From assembly GCF_006335125.1 (NCBI RefSeq), contig NZ_VDMO01000002.1:62001-126000 (forward strand): a stretch of 64,000 nt of DNA, given 5' to 3'. This DNA comes from Deinococcus radiopugnans ATCC 19172. Lineage in GTDB: Bacteria; Deinococcota; Deinococci; Deinococcales; Deinococcaceae. Position numbers and translations under genes: made by a program. This document shows positions 45,723 through 55,956 of this stretch, piece by piece. Positions within the stretch are counted from its first letter, which is position 1; every line of letters begins with the position of its first letter. The notes under the pieces were generated by a model that was not told where the DNA came from, searched no databases, and was given only the letters and a program-made list of their open reading frames with translations.

Positions 45723-47041
45723 TCAACGACTTCCTTCAACGGTAACTTGCTGTCGGTCACATGTCGGCCCAAACCATACAGGAATGCCAGCGCTATAAAC
45801 CAGCCACTCCATTTCCAGTTGGCCTGGAACAAAATGCCCAGCAGGAGCGAGAGCATCACCGGAAAGGCCATGTTGCCCAGCGTGCGGCGAGCACGCTTCC
45901 AGACGGCGTAAAGAAATGCGGTCACTGCCACCAGTCCCAGCGCCCCATCTTCCACCAGCCACTCTAATGGCGTCACCTGAATGGTCACTGTGTCTGGAAA
46001 AAGACCTGTTCTAGCGGCGTAGGCCCCATAGCGTCCCGGACCCATACCAAATACGGCGGCGCTGGGATGCTCGCCCAGCAGACCGAGGGCGTATTGGGTA
46101 TGAAAACTCCGTTCACCGCCACTGGTGGCAACGATACTGGCCCCGGTCTTGCCGACTTCGGAGAACTTGGCCAGCACCCGCTGGGCCGAAAAAACTCCCG
46201 CTGCACAGAGCAGCGCCAGCGGAATCAGCAGCGGCAGCAATTTGACGCTGCGGCGAGTGAGAAACTGGCGCAGCACTCCGAGAATCACCCAGGTCAGAAA
46301 GACCCCCAGGGCAATGACGATCTGATCGGACAGCGATAGGGCCGCGCCCAGAGCTGCCACGACCATGCCTGAACGGGTTAGGCCCCGGAGACCGGGAAGC
46401 TTCCGAGCGGCGTAGAAGACGAACAGGCAAGACAGCATGAAAAGCCCGAAAGGGGGGGACTCCGGGAAACTGCCACTCAACCGTGCGATGGCCCCCGACT
46501 CCAGCCACAGCGCCTGTCTGTTGCCCAGATCCACCGCGTACTGTCCCAGCGGATCAGGCAGGGTCAAGATTCTGGAACTTCCTAACCAGACCACAGCCGC
46601 AAAAGCCATTTGAAGCAAGACGCTGAAATGGAGGTACTGGACCACCAGGATGGGCTGTTTCCGCGCGAAGTGGGCGACGCCCGTGAAAAGCATCAGGCAC
46701 AGCGCCAATCGGGCGGGCTCCCGCACGAGGTCATAGAGGCCCTGCTTGCCGCCCAGGGTCAGGTCAGCGAGCACAGCGCCGTGACACATGGCAAGGAGCG
46801 CTGCCAGCAGGAGCAACAGCGTCAGCAGCGAAATCCGGACGCGTGGGATCATCAGCAGGAGCAGGGGTGCCAGTAGCAGCGAGGGATCAATCCACAACGC
46901 GTCATCGGAGAGCCCTAGGAGAGGTTTAACGGCTGAGCTCAGTGGCAACAGCAGCAAGACCACGCCCAGCGTCAACCTCGCTGGAGTGTTCCAGGCCGCG
47001 GAGGACGCAGCCATGCCCCTGGTCCCTGAGGCAAAAATCAT
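45719..47041 (-). CDS. O-antigen ligase/polymerase-like membrane protein (EPS operon)
   Basis: 440 residues from the ATG at 47041 (ATGA overlap with the GT2 gene; a longer frame would read back through that gene). About eleven membrane helices; the loop at about 310-355 (SGGERSFHTQYALGLLGEHPSAAVFGMGPGRYGAYA) matches the Wzy/WaaL domain with its P...FGMGPG motif. Probably the EPS repeat-unit polymerase (Wzy), since the flippase and chain-length gene are in the same operon. Confidence 0.85.
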   Translation of the reverse strand: MIFASGTRGMAASSAAWNTPARLTLGVVLLLLPLSSAVKPLLGLSDDALWIDPSLLLAPLLLLMIPRVRISLLTLLLLLAALLAMCHGAVLADLTLGGKQGLYDLVREPARLALCLMLFTGVAHFARKQPILVVQYLHFSVLLQMAFAAVVWLGSSRILTLPDPLGQYAVDLGNRQALWLESGAIARLSGSFPESPPFGLFMLSCLFVFYAARKLPGLRGLTRSGMVVAALGAALSLSDQIVIALGVFLTWVILGVLRQFLTRRSVKLLPLLIPLALLCAAGVFSAQRVLAKFSEVGKTGASIVATSGGERSFHTQYALGLLGEHPSAAVFGMGPGRYGAYAARTGLFPDTVTIQVTPLEWLVEDGALGLVAVTAFLYAVWKRARRTLGNMAFPVMLSLLLGILFQANWKWSGWFIALAFLYGLGRHVTDSKLPLKEVVE

Positions 47042-47880
47042 GGGCGCTGCCGCCAGCCAGCCCAGCGGCCCCTGGCGACATTCAGATGAAATCTGGCCCG
47101 GCCCTCCTGTCCCATCAGGAAAAAAAGCAGACTGCCTCCCAAAGGACGAATCAGGCTTTTGAGGACAAAGCCGACGCCATACCCGTGCATGCTGAGCACC
47201 CGCCCCATGCCAAGACCGTAACCCATGGCCCTGGCCACTGCCCAATCACCGTATTCAGCGGCAGGCTCAGGGTGGTACACCACGTACCGGGGAGAGTAAA
47301 ACAGCGCAGTTCCGGCCTTCAAGGCCCGAATCAGATACTCGGTTTCCTCACCGGACCCGAATGGAGTGCCCGCACCAACCCCCAACGTTTCGTCGAACGG
47401 CCCCACGCGCGTGACCACCGCCCGGCGCAGAAAGATGGTGATGGAAATGGCGCGGCTCCAGACGTTTTCGAGGGTGAGCAGTCCCGCCTGCCGGTCCCAC
47501 CGGCCCGCCACGTTTTTGCCTCTGCCATCGGTAGCCCGGCCAGACAGACCACCCACCAGTGCATGATCATCAAAGAATTCGGCCACCTGCGCGAGCAAGT
47601 CGTCCGGATACCAGCAGTCATCGTCAGGGAAGGCAATGATCTCGCCCGTGGCATACGACAATCCCAGATTGCGGCTGCGCGACAGGCCTGGAGCAGAGTG
47701 CAGATGACGCAACGCAAAACATGAAGCGTAGGCTGCCAGCAGCGAGTCCAGTCTCCCATCAATATTCTGGTCTACCAGGATGACTTCGAAATTTGTGTAG
47801 GACTGGCTGGCCAGGGAAGCCAGCAGGTGCTCTAATTCCGCCACCCGCCCCAGGGTACACACGATCAGGGAGAACTTCAC
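47038..47880 (-). CDS. Glycosyltransferase family 2
   Basis: 280 residues. GT-A fold: FSLIVCTLGRVAELEHLLASL, EVILVDQNIDG, SRSRNLGLSYATGEIIAFPDDDCWYPDD (the DDD metal/UDP motif) and a GSGEETEYLIRAL catalytic block. A C-terminal hydrophobic stretch (LGGSLLFFLMG) may touch the membrane. Makes one linkage of the EPS repeat. Confidence 0.92.
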   Translation of the reverse strand: MKFSLIVCTLGRVAELEHLLASLASQSYTNFEVILVDQNIDGRLDSLLAAYASCFALRHLHSAPGLSRSRNLGLSYATGEIIAFPDDDCWYPDDLLAQVAEFFDDHALVGGLSGRATDGRGKNVAGRWDRQAGLLTLENVWSRAISITIFLRRAVVTRVGPFDETLGVGAGTPFGSGEETEYLIRALKAGTALFYSPRYVVYHPEPAAEYGDWAVARAMGYGLGMGRVLSMHGYGVGFVLKSLIRPLGGSLLFFLMGQEGRARFHLNVARGRWAGWRQRP

Positions 47881-49040
47881 AGTAGGCGCTGGTATTCAGC
47901 GTAGGTGAGCGCCGCCCAATGGTCCGAAGACCAGGAGCGCCGGATGAAGTCGGCGGCCTGTCTACCCAGTGCCCCACCGAAATCAGACTGCTCTAGGGAC
48001 AGGACGGCTCTAGCCAGCGCTCGGGCGTCACCGGGCGGCACCAACAACCCTGTCTGGCCCGACTGGATTAGTTCGACCAGACCGCCGATGGCCGACGCGA
48101 CAACCGGCTTGCCCAGCGCCATTCCTTCCAGTGCCGCAATCGAGGTAGCCTCTACCACGCCATGTGCAGGAACAGAAGGCACCACAATTACATCCGCCTG
48201 CCGCATCAACTCCATCACATTGCTGCGAGGTTGCTCGCCCCACAGGCGAACCCGCCCTTCCAGACCCAGGCTGGCTGTCCTGGCCTCAAACTGGGAGCGC
48301 AGTGGACCGTTTCCCACAACCCAAAGCCGATAATACGGGGGCAGCAGGGCGAGCGCCTCCAGAGCCACCAGGGGACCATTCTTCTCTACCAGGCGACGAG
48401 GAAGCACCAGAATTCTCTGCGCCGTTTCTCGCCGCACCTGAAACTCCGGAGTAGGGCGGCCGACGTTTACCACATCGACCGCATTATGAATCACTGTAAT
48501 CTTGCCTCGTGGCACACCGAAATCACCGCTCAGGATCTCGGCCTGCCCAGTGTCCACGGCAATGGCACGATCAAGGCGAGCATAGAATTTGCCCTCCAAT
48601 TGCTCAATGAACTTGGCCAATTCCTCATCGCCCGTATCCATGCGAATCTCTCTGGAAAGCGGACCGTGCGCTGTATATAACACAGGCAGGGAACGCCCGA
48701 AGCTGTCACGAAAATTGACAGCGGCCAGACCGGCAATCACGTCGTGAACATGAATCAGTCTCGCGAAAGGCCAGGCCATAGCACGGACCCGAAGTTGCGC
48801 TTCCAACTGCGCAACTTTACGGCGAACGTTGTCTCGCCGGGCGGCGTCAACATCTCCACTATGCTTGGCCACGAGCAGCGCTTTGTGCACCTTGCTCACC
48901 GGGGGGAGATGCCAGTACGCATGACTGACATGGGCAGACAGCGTATGCCTGAGCAGCTCGAGATGACTGCTGACCCCCCCGGTCGGATGACTTTCTCTGG
49001 GAACAAGCACCAGAGCCTCACTGTTTTGGTGATCGAACAC
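47877..49040 (-). CDS. Glycosyltransferase family 4
   Basis: 387 residues. N-terminal ESHPTGGVSSHLELLRHTL (acceptor side), HVHDVIAGLAAVNF, and the donor side VLPRRLVEKNGPLVALEALALL and EATSIAALEGMALGKPVVASAIGGLVE with EX7E. Its ATG lies 23 nt inside the flippase gene, a longer overlap than elsewhere in the operon. Confidence 0.9.
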   Translation of the reverse strand: MFDHQNSEALVLVPRESHPTGGVSSHLELLRHTLSAHVSHAYWHLPPVSKVHKALLVAKHSGDVDAARRDNVRRKVAQLEAQLRVRAMAWPFARLIHVHDVIAGLAAVNFRDSFGRSLPVLYTAHGPLSREIRMDTGDEELAKFIEQLEGKFYARLDRAIAVDTGQAEILSGDFGVPRGKITVIHNAVDVVNVGRPTPEFQVRRETAQRILVLPRRLVEKNGPLVALEALALLPPYYRLWVVGNGPLRSQFEARTASLGLEGRVRLWGEQPRSNVMELMRQADVIVVPSVPAHGVVEATSIAALEGMALGKPVVASAIGGLVELIQSGQTGLLVPPGDARALARAVLSLEQSDFGGALGRQAADFIRRSWSSDHWAALTYAEYQRLL

Positions 49041-50259
49041 CGTAATACCCTCCCCAGATGAACAACAGCATGACTTGCGTCGTGATACTGCTATATACCG
49101 CCCCCAACCAACCCAGACGAGGAATCAGCACAAGATTCAGGCCTATATTGCAGATCAGGCTGCCCACCTGCCCAGCCGTCCGGACGCGCTGTAATCCGCT
49201 TCCTGTCAGGGCGTCGGCGAAGGGGAAGTAAAGGCTCTGTACCAATAACAGGACAGACAGGGCACGCAGCGCCTGTACCGACTCTCCGAAGCCTGGTCCC
49301 AATAAACGCGGCAACAGGGGCGCAGCCAGCCATAAACCGGTACAGGCCAGGAGGCCATAGGCTGCCGTGATGGGCAGCGCCCGCCACGCCACCTGTCGGG
49401 CGGCCGAATAACCATACTGTCCAGCCTCGAAAAACCGGGGATAGAGCGCTCCGAGAAATGCGTTGAGTGGCAGAAACGCGACCACCACAAAGCGGAAAGC
49501 CCCGGTATAGATCCCCACCGCTTCCAGCCCTGCCAGACGCGGCAACATAATTTTATCAACGTCAGTATAGGCATTCTGGGCTGAAGTTCCGACAGCAAAG
49601 TGCAGTCCTTCCTGAAAACGCTCCCGAAGATCGACGCGGCCAACGCTAGGCCGGCCGTAGCTCATGATGGTCCAACTCAGGGCTGCTGCACCGATCAGCA
49701 CACTCTGCAGCAGGTACAACCAGGCCCACAAAGAGAGTGAGGGTGTGGCCGTCAGGGCCACCACCAGCAGGAGGCGAGTCGCCCCCGACACCACTTCGAG
49801 AACCGCATTGCGCCATAGCATGCCCTGCCCCACGTGAACGGCACTCACCAGGGACAACCAGCGCGCACCTATGAGTTCTGCTGCCCCCACACACAGCGCC
49901 ACCTGCCAAGGCACTGTTGGAAGGGCCAGCCACTTGATGACGGCCAGCAAGCCTAAACCCGGCAGAACGTTGAAGATCATCGCATACAATGCGCGCCCCA
50001 GGGCCAGGCGCGCCACCACACCCCGGCTGAGGTCCCGCACAATCATGCTGTAGCCCCCCAACTCCACGACAGGAGAGAGTAGAGTAGACAGGGCCAGAGC
50101 ACCGGAAAAGGCGCCAAAAGCTGCGGCGCCGAGGGAACGGGCCAAGAGGACGAAGGAAATCAACTGTAGCGTAAAGCGCGCCGCCAGCCCCAGCAACATC
50201 CACGCCGTATTGCTGCCCAATCCCGCCTGCCGCACAGCCGGGATAGAGCTATGTCCCAT
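49018..50259 (-). CDS. wzx: Lipopolysaccharide/EPS flippase (Wzx-like, MATE/MOP superfamily)
   Basis: 413 residues, 12-helix pattern. Starts with NTAWMLLGLAARFTLQLISFVLLARSLGAAAFGAF, the typical Wzx opening, and has QNAYTDVDKIMLPRLAGLEAVGIYTGAFRF in the middle. Flips the lipid-linked repeat unit across the inner membrane. The ATG directly abuts the stop of the priming transferase. Confidence 0.88.
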   Translation of the reverse strand: MGHSSIPAVRQAGLGSNTAWMLLGLAARFTLQLISFVLLARSLGAAAFGAFSGALALSTLLSPVVELGGYSMIVRDLSRGVVARLALGRALYAMIFNVLPGLGLLAVIKWLALPTVPWQVALCVGAAELIGARWLSLVSAVHVGQGMLWRNAVLEVVSGATRLLLVVALTATPSLSLWAWLYLLQSVLIGAAALSWTIMSYGRPSVGRVDLRERFQEGLHFAVGTSAQNAYTDVDKIMLPRLAGLEAVGIYTGAFRFVVVAFLPLNAFLGALYPRFFEAGQYGYSAARQVAWRALPITAAYGLLACTGLWLAAPLLPRLLGPGFGESVQALRALSVLLLVQSLYFPFADALTGSGLQRVRTAGQVGSLICNIGLNLVLIPRLGWLGAVYSSITTQVMLLFIWGGYYGVRSPKQ

Positions 50260-51702
50260 TCAGTACGCTCCTTTGCCGACCACGACCACGCGTACAGTTT
50301 GGATCATCAGCAACAGATCCAGCCATGGACTCCAGTTGGTCACATAGAACTGATCCATCCCCACGCGCTCGTCGTAAGTGGTGTCACTGCGCCCATTGAC
50401 CTGCCAGTAGCCCGTCATGCCGGGGCGGACCTGCTTATAGATCCCATAGACCGCGCCGTATTTCACAATCTCTGCCTGGACGATAGGCCGCGGCCCCACC
50501 AGGCTCATCTCGCCACGCAGAACATTGAACAACTGCGGCAACTCGTCCAGACTGGTTCGGCGCAGAAAAGCCCCGACCCGCGTTACGCGTGGGTCGTCCT
50601 TCAGTTTATGGGTAGCGTCAAACTCGGCTTTCAGGTCAGTGCAGTTTGCCAGGACATCACGCAACTTGGTCTCTGCGTCGCTGTGCATGCTGCGGAACTT
50701 GTAGCAGTTAAAGGGGCGGCCGCCATGGCCCAGCCGACGGGCACGGTATACAGCGGGACCAGGACTATCGAGCTTGATCGCCACCACAATCACCAGCAGA
50801 CAGGGCAGCAACAGCGCCGTCAAGATGCACGCCGCCAACACATCGATCATGCCCTTGGTCAGGCGCGCACGCCCACTCCTGAGATTGTTGCGGATTTCCA
50901 GGCTGGCCACCGTACCAATATTGTGGGGTTGCAGGGCCTGATTGGGCACCCCGAACAGGTCCGGCACCACCCAGGTAATGGGGAACGCGGCATAGATGCT
51001 GTTCACCAGCTGACGCTGGATTTCGGCCCGTGCGCCGGGAATAGTGATCAGGGCCTGTTCAGTGAGAGGATCGGTCAGCGCCAGAGCAATCGGACCGACC
51101 ACCGGCACCCCATGAACACCTGTGCCGTGTAACACAGGATTGTCATCGTAAGTTGCAACAGGCCGCAGGCCGTATGTGGGATGGGCGCGCAGATGCGCAA
51201 TGGTCAGGGCCGCCGTACGCCCCGCACCAATAACGCTGATATCGCGGCCGTACTGGCCCCAGTGCACCAGCAGGGCACGGACGCCGTAACGGAAAATCAG
51301 GGCCAGCACAAGCAGTGAGGCCCACAGCAAAATCAGGCCAGTCACGCTGGGGGCCAGACGATGGGTAGCAAAAGCTGCCGCAAGCTGGGCCAACGCTACC
51401 TGCACCGTGCCCACGGTATGCAACCTCAGTTCCGTCTGAGGGGAACGGCCATAGCCCGGATACAGCCCCTGATGGGCGCGCCACGCGATCCACAGGCCCA
51501 TCCAGATCAGTGGTTCTTCAGGACGCAGAGGGGGACGACCCAGGAGCACCAGCAACCATGAGGCCAGCGCCAGCGCCAGCAGGGCACTGAGAACGTCGCC
51601 CAGCAGCAGCGCCGCCGCCTGGGGCAGTCCAGCCAGCCGGGTTGAGGCGGCCCGACCCGCCGTCCGCAGAGGCGCGGCCCCACTGGACATCCGCACGCCC
51701 AT
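50260..51702 (-). CDS. Polyprenyl-phosphate sugar-1-phosphate transferase (priming enzyme)
   Basis: 480 residues. Four to five N-terminal membrane helices and a CoA-binding-like domain ([16 protein letters not shown]; about 150-270) lead to the catalytic C-terminal domain: [67 protein letters not shown] and [19 protein letters not shown]. WbaP-type enzymes place galactose- or glucose-1-phosphate on undecaprenyl phosphate, starting EPS synthesis. Confidence 0.95.
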   Translation of the reverse strand: MGVRMSSGAAPLRTAGRAASTRLAGLPQAAALLLGDVLSALLALALASWLLVLLGRPPLRPEEPLIWMGLWIAWRAHQGLYPGYGRSPQTELRLHTVGTVQVALAQLAAAFATHRLAPSVTGLILLWASLLVLALIFRYGVRALLVHWGQYGRDISVIGAGRTAALTIAHLRAHPTYGLRPVATYDDNPVLHGTGVHGVPVVGPIALALTDPLTEQALITIPGARAEIQRQLVNSIYAAFPITWVVPDLFGVPNQALQPHNIGTVASLEIRNNLRSGRARLTKGMIDVLAACILTALLLPCLLVIVVAIKLDSPGPAVYRARRLGHGGRPFNCYKFRSMHSDAETKLRDVLANCTDLKAEFDATHKLKDDPRVTRVGAFLRRTSLDELPQLFNVLRGEMSLVGPRPIVQAEIVKYGAVYGIYKQVRPGMTGYWQVNGRSDTTYDERVGMDQFYVTNWSPWLDLLLMIQTVRVVVVGKGAY

Positions 51703-51704
51703 AG

Positions 51705-53369
51705 TTAGCGCGTCTCCCCGGTGCGGGCTTCTGCCAAGGCGGTTATCGGGGGCAGGAGTGGCGTGGAAGACATCCGGCGAGGGGAGGCGGACGTCCGATC
51801 AAGGACGCAGCCCACCAGCGGCAGCCCCACCCCGGAAACGGAGCGCAGCACACGTCTGAGATCGCTCAGCGAAGTCCGCCCCGTTCTGACCACAAGCAGG
51901 ACGCCGTCTGTCTGTTCGCTCAGCGTCAACCCCTGGGCCTGATCCAGCAGCGGCGGGGTGTTCAGCAGTACCAGATCATAACTCTGACTCCACGAGCGCA
52001 GGCACTGGCCTAGGTCAGGCCGCCCGGTCTGTTCGGTCCCACGCCCCGCGTACGGGGCAGCGGGCAACAGGTGAACACCCTCACGGAGCTCGGCCACCTG
52101 AACATGGTCCAGCGGGTGCCACGGCAACGTCTCCGACCCTTCCAGCATGGAAGGGAACAGAGATGGCTCCCCACGCCGTCCCGCCACCTCGACAATCAGC
52201 ACCCGCTTGCCCGACTGCGCCAGGCTGATTGCCAGTTCGGTGGTCAGACGGCTGACCCCCGCACCGTCCCCGGGGCCTCTCGCCCTGACTCCGGCCACCA
52301 GCACCACCGGATGGGCCTTGCCGCGCAGGGCACCCAGCAGCCGCATCTGCAAGAAACCCAGGGCGTCCTGGGCCACGCTGTCCCGCTGGCGGAATGCTCT
52401 CCCTGCTCTGCGCCCAGGCAAGAGACCCAGAACCGGCAGTCCCAGTCCCAGCAGATCATCTTCCGTCTGAATATACGGCTGCATCACGGACCATACAGCC
52501 ACTAGGCCCGTGCCTAGAATTAAACCCAGCACGCCCAGCAGGGCGGCGTTGCGCGCTGCAGACGGCGAGACGGGATCAACCGGAGCGACCGCACTAGACA
52601 GCGGTTTCAGGCTGCCCGTCCGTGCGGAGGCCAGAAAGGCCAGCTGGGCCAGATTGTCCTGCATAGTCGCGCGGCGATACACCAGGGTCTGCCGTTCCAG
52701 GGTAGACAGGCCAGGCAGGGCCAGCCGCCGGTCCACCTGGGCCAGCTGAAGGGTAAAGTTGGTCCGGGCCAGGGCCACGTCGCGCGAGGTCCGCTGAGCG
52801 TCCCAGGCCAGCAGCACAGCACTGGCCTGATCTGCCAGCACCTGTGCCGCCCTGGCTGAGGGTGCGCGGGCATGTAGGGTGTAAACGCTGTTCTCGCCTG
52901 TAACCGGATCGGCACTGACCGAAACTGTACGCTGGCGCGAGGCGGCCGGTGCGGCAGACAGTTCCTGCTCCAGGTTCACGACAATCTCCTGTCGCTCAGC
53001 AGGTGCGATGGCCGCATTGTCCTGTATGGCCGCAATCAGCGGGCGCAGAACAAGTGGACTCTGGAGAACCTTTTCTACCGTAGCCACTGGCAACGGCGAG
53101 ACGACAGTGCCGCCCACCACGCCGATCTGGCTCTGTGCGCTGGAAGCGATCACAGTGGCAGACGCTTCGTAGACGACCGGCTGAGCGCGTGTCCATAGGT
53201 AGGCCGCCAGCGCCAGACTGGCCGCCACCAGGACCACCAGGGGCAAGACGCGGCGCATACCCAGCCACAGCGAGACCAGATTGATCTCGAGCTCTGTCTC
53301 CTGTCCCTGCCCGCGGAGATCCTGCTGGAAAGCGCCGAACTGAGGCGCCGAAGGGAGGGGGGCACTCAC
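51705..53369 (-). CDS. Wzc/Wzz-like chain-length protein with degenerate BY-kinase domain
   Basis: 554 residues from a GTG. A Wzz domain with helices at about 41-60 and 272-292 surrounds a periplasmic part. The cytosolic half (about 340-530) has the BY-kinase shape but is damaged: the Walker A position reads [20 protein letters not shown] with no GKS/T, the Walker A' DxD is [12 protein letters not shown], while the Walker-B-like [10 protein letters not shown] remains. There is no C-terminal tyrosine cluster (ends EARTGETR). It probably sets polymer length without kinase activity. First clear gene of the EPS operon. Confidence 0.85.
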   Translation of the reverse strand: MSAPLPSAPQFGAFQQDLRGQGQETELEINLVSLWLGMRRVLPLVVLVAASLALAAYLWTRAQPVVYEASATVIASSAQSQIGVVGGTVVSPLPVATVEKVLQSPLVLRPLIAAIQDNAAIAPAERQEIVVNLEQELSAAPAASRQRTVSVSADPVTGENSVYTLHARAPSARAAQVLADQASAVLLAWDAQRTSRDVALARTNFTLQLAQVDRRLALPGLSTLERQTLVYRRATMQDNLAQLAFLASARTGSLKPLSSAVAPVDPVSPSAARNAALLGVLGLILGTGLVAVWSVMQPYIQTEDDLLGLGLPVLGLLPGRRAGRAFRQRDSVAQDALGFLQMRLLGALRGKAHPVVLVAGVRARGPGDGAGVSRLTTELAISLAQSGKRVLIVEVAGRRGEPSLFPSMLEGSETLPWHPLDHVQVAELREGVHLLPAAPYAGRGTEQTGRPDLGQCLRSWSQSYDLVLLNTPPLLDQAQGLTLSEQTDGVLLVVRTGRTSLSDLRRVLRSVSGVGLPLVGCVLDRTSASPRRMSSTPLLPPITALAEARTGETR

Positions 53370-53677
53370 GCCGATACCCCCAGAACTGGGCCTACCCTGA
53401 TATACCGCACCACACGCTTGAAAGTGCTCTTCCCAGCGCGAGGCACCTTAAGGATGAGGTTAATGAAACTCCAGTGCATGACCCGGTTAACTTGCACCTC
53501 GAAAGGCGCATTCTGGCAGACCACTGGAGCGCAGACCGGATGCGTCACAAGTAAGCCCCGACACGCGTTGGTGAAGCGCACCCCCGTCCCACTGTCTTGC
53601 TGGCGGCAGGAAGAGAGTGCTGTGAAACGGAAAATAGCTCGCGCGGCACTCAATCGGGTCATGGCTGCTGTTTGCAT
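53366..53677 (-). CDS. Possible small leader gene of the EPS operon (103 aa)
   Basis: ATG at 53677 with GGAG 7 nt upstream; the stop overlaps the GTG of the Wzc-like gene (GTGA). The product starts MQTAAMTRLSAARAIFRFT, is basic, has five cysteines and no recognised domain. Third-position GC is weaker than in its neighbours. Signals are good, coding character poor. Confidence 0.3.
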   Translation of the reverse strand: MQTAAMTRLSAARAIFRFTALSSCRQQDSGTGVRFTNACRGLLVTHPVCAPVVCQNAPFEVQVNRVMHWSFINLILKVPRAGKSTFKRVVRYIRVGPVLGVSA

Positions 53678-53895
53678 ATGAAAACTCCACACGTTTAAGG
53701 CGGGCGTCAGCACAGCCTACGACTTCGATTTTAAAGGGGGGGTGAGAAAAATTGATTCTGCTTGTCCGGGAAAGGCTTCTTCCTGATTTTTAACCAAAAA
53801 AATGCACCTCAGACCCTCTGGGAATAGATCACAACATTCCCAAGGTTGCCTCAAGTAGATGAGAAGGCAGTGTTCACGCCAATCTAAACCTAACG
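53370..53895. other. AT-richer upstream region of the EPS operon
   Basis: Holds the weak 103-aa frame, a possible minus -10 TAAAAT (53728-53733) without a good -35, a G7 run, and an inverted repeat GGGAAT (53820-53825) / ATTCCC (53836-53841) that could be an operator. Otherwise nothing identifiable up to the IS4 end. Confidence 0.4.
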
Positions 53896-53953
53896 CCCTC
53901 TTTACCGGACATCTTCAGATTGAACTTGTGCTGAACGGGAAATTCCTGGACGT

Positions 53954-54462
53954 ATGATAAATCGCGAACCGGCACGCCAAACGGCGGTGTTTTGGGTGTG
54001 TGACGCCCTCAAAACCCGCCGCCCTCCAGCATACCGAACTCACCCGCCACTTCAAAGACTGCGTGTCGTCAATCTCGTCTTCGCCATGGTCACGGCCCGA
54101 AGCGTGAACCAGAGCGGTCTCTGCGCCCATCTTTCCGGGGCCAACTCCACCGAGGCCAAGCGACGCCGGGTGGAACGTGGCTGCCGGGATTCACAGCTCA
54201 CGGAATCCGTCTTTCTCGCGTTCCTGCTGGCTCTGCTGCCTCCCGGAAAACTGCTGCTCAGCATGAACCGCACTACCTGGGAACGTGGGGATTCACCGCT
54301 GGACCTTCTGGTGCTCGGCGTCGTGCTGCACGGGTACACGGTGCCTCTCGTCTGGACTGCCCTCGATCACGACGGAAACAGCGGCACGGTCAGGCGAATC
54401 CAACTGGTCTCCAGTCGGCGGCTGGTGGTTCCGGTTCCTGAGACGCAAGGGCATCAAACGGG
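53954..54462 (+). pseudogene. IS4-type transposase, 5' part (broken)
   Basis: Encodes the N-terminal part (LRVVNLVFAMVTARSVNQS...LLLSMNRTTWERG...LVLGVVLHGYTVPLVWTALDHDG). The first catalytic Asp of the DDE triad appears as Asn (MNRTTW in place of xDRTxW). Near 54405-54435 the frame shifts and the segment that should carry the second Asp (ADREF-like) is missing, after which another frame gives WFRFLRRKGIKR up to the IS66 insertion. So the gene has three lesions. Confidence 0.8.
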
Positions 54463-54518
54463 GTCTGTGATTAGCGGTCGGTCGAAAGGCCGAGCACCCG
54501 GTCAGCGCATCAGGCCGG

Positions 54519-55919
54519 TCAGGACCGCGACGGGGTCCTGACGGCGCAATCGCGCGGTCTCCACGGTGGCTTGATCCGCATGTACGTCTGCGCGCCCACT
54601 GCATTCTTGCTGCACTGCGAGACCTTCCTCGCCATCACCACCGTCCGCAAGCTACGTTCGGCCGCATTGTTCGTCGGTGGAATGTCCGGGTCCTTCAGGA
54701 ACCGCCACAACCGATCCAGCACGCGCTGCTTCAGGATGCCCAGTCGAAGTCGCTCGTTCGCTTTCGACTGGAGCGGCGCCCGATTCAGCAGGGCGTCCAG
54801 CAGCAGGGTGAGGAACTCACCCTGCTGCCCGTACTCCTCTCGCGTGCATACACCCGTTGTCACGTCCCGATGCAGTCGGATGCCATCCCGGAAGACCTGC
54901 GCAACCCGCTGTCCGTACAGCTCTCCCCGCCCAGGTCGCCGCTGTTCTCCAGCGGCGACCTCATCTGCATTGCGGATCAGGTGCGCCAGGCACTTCTGTT
55001 GCTGGACGTCCTGCAGGAAACGGCTGTCGTACGAGGAGAAGCGGTCACTGACCAGCACGCCCGTGAAATTCTGCCCCAGACCTTCTCGGACTTCCACGTT
55101 CGTATGCCGCAGGTTGGCGCGGAACATCACGGTGTCCGCACTGCGGAAGGTGCCCACCCAGGCGTTCTGGGCGCCGATCCGCCAGCCGGTGTCGTCGTGA
55201 TGCACGAACGGTGCCTGTTGGAGCTGTGTCTGTAGTCCATCGACGTGGGCAGACAAGGCGCTGCCGTCAGCCGCAAGCCGCTGGGCGGCTTGCGTGATCG
55301 CACTCTGCATGACCTGGATGCCGCCGAGGAGATTCATGACCCGCCCGATGTGGCGGACTGGAAGGCCCAGCTCGTGATGCAGGGTCTGAAGGGTGGCGTG
55401 CAGAACAGGGCCGAGTCGGTGGCGCGTGGCACCGACCTGATCGGCTTTCAGGTTGGGATGGTCACCACGCACCGCGTGGTGACACTGCGGGCATTCCATG
55501 ATGGGCACGTGATGCTCGGTGACCTGCATGGCGTTCCGAGGGGCGAGTTCCGTGACCCAGGCCTTGTCCTGACGGGTGAAGATCAGCGGCCCCATGAACC
55601 CACAGCGAGGACAGGTATTGGGCGTGTCAATCTGCACGGTCTGAGTGATCTGTTGCGGCGTGGGTGGGGCCTTGTGCACGAAGGTGCCCTCACCAGGACG
55701 GCGTCCTGGTGATTTGGGATCGGTGGTGCATTGCTCCCGGCTGAAGGGGGCAACGTACTTGCGTTCCCGCCGTTCGAGTTCTTCGATGCGTTTCTTCAGG
55801 CGAGCGATTTCGGCCTTGAGAGCTTTGTTTTCGGCGATCAGTTGGTCGATCTGTTCGGACTGGCGACGGATGATCTCGAAGAGATCCTTCTCGGTCATCC
55901 CAGCGCCCATGGACAGCAT
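54519..55919 (-). CDS. IS66-family transposase
   Basis: 466 residues from the ATG at 55919 (ATG at 55898 is possible). Leucine-zipper N-terminus (QSEQIDQLIAENKALKAEIARLKKRIEEL), zinc finger (CPRCGFMG...CPQCHHAV), then the DDE domain (VHHDDTGWRIG, VLVSDRFSSYD) and the C-terminal NNAAERSLRTVVMARK, the Glu-containing IS66 block. Appears intact. A GTG at 55955 falls inside an 11-bp hairpin (55932-55956), probably blocking read-in from outside. Confidence 0.93.
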   Translation of the reverse strand: MLSMGAGMTEKDLFEIIRRQSEQIDQLIAENKALKAEIARLKKRIEELERRERKYVAPFSREQCTTDPKSPGRRPGEGTFVHKAPPTPQQITQTVQIDTPNTCPRCGFMGPLIFTRQDKAWVTELAPRNAMQVTEHHVPIMECPQCHHAVRGDHPNLKADQVGATRHRLGPVLHATLQTLHHELGLPVRHIGRVMNLLGGIQVMQSAITQAAQRLAADGSALSAHVDGLQTQLQQAPFVHHDDTGWRIGAQNAWVGTFRSADTVMFRANLRHTNVEVREGLGQNFTGVLVSDRFSSYDSRFLQDVQQQKCLAHLIRNADEVAAGEQRRPGRGELYGQRVAQVFRDGIRLHRDVTTGVCTREEYGQQGEFLTLLLDALLNRAPLQSKANERLRLGILKQRVLDRLWRFLKDPDIPPTNNAAERSLRTVVMARKVSQCSKNAVGAQTYMRIKPPWRPRDCAVRTPSRS

Positions 55920-55931
55920 GGTAGCGGCAGC

Positions 55932-55956
55932 AGTGCCCGGCTGGAAGCCGGGCACT
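55932..55956. promoter_or_regulatory. Hairpin at the 5' end of the IS66 transposase gene
   Basis: AGTGCCCGGCT-GGA-AGCCGGGCACT, a perfect 11-bp stem with a 3-nt loop between the element end and the transposase start. Likely hides the start signals in read-through RNA, limiting transposition. Confidence 0.5.
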
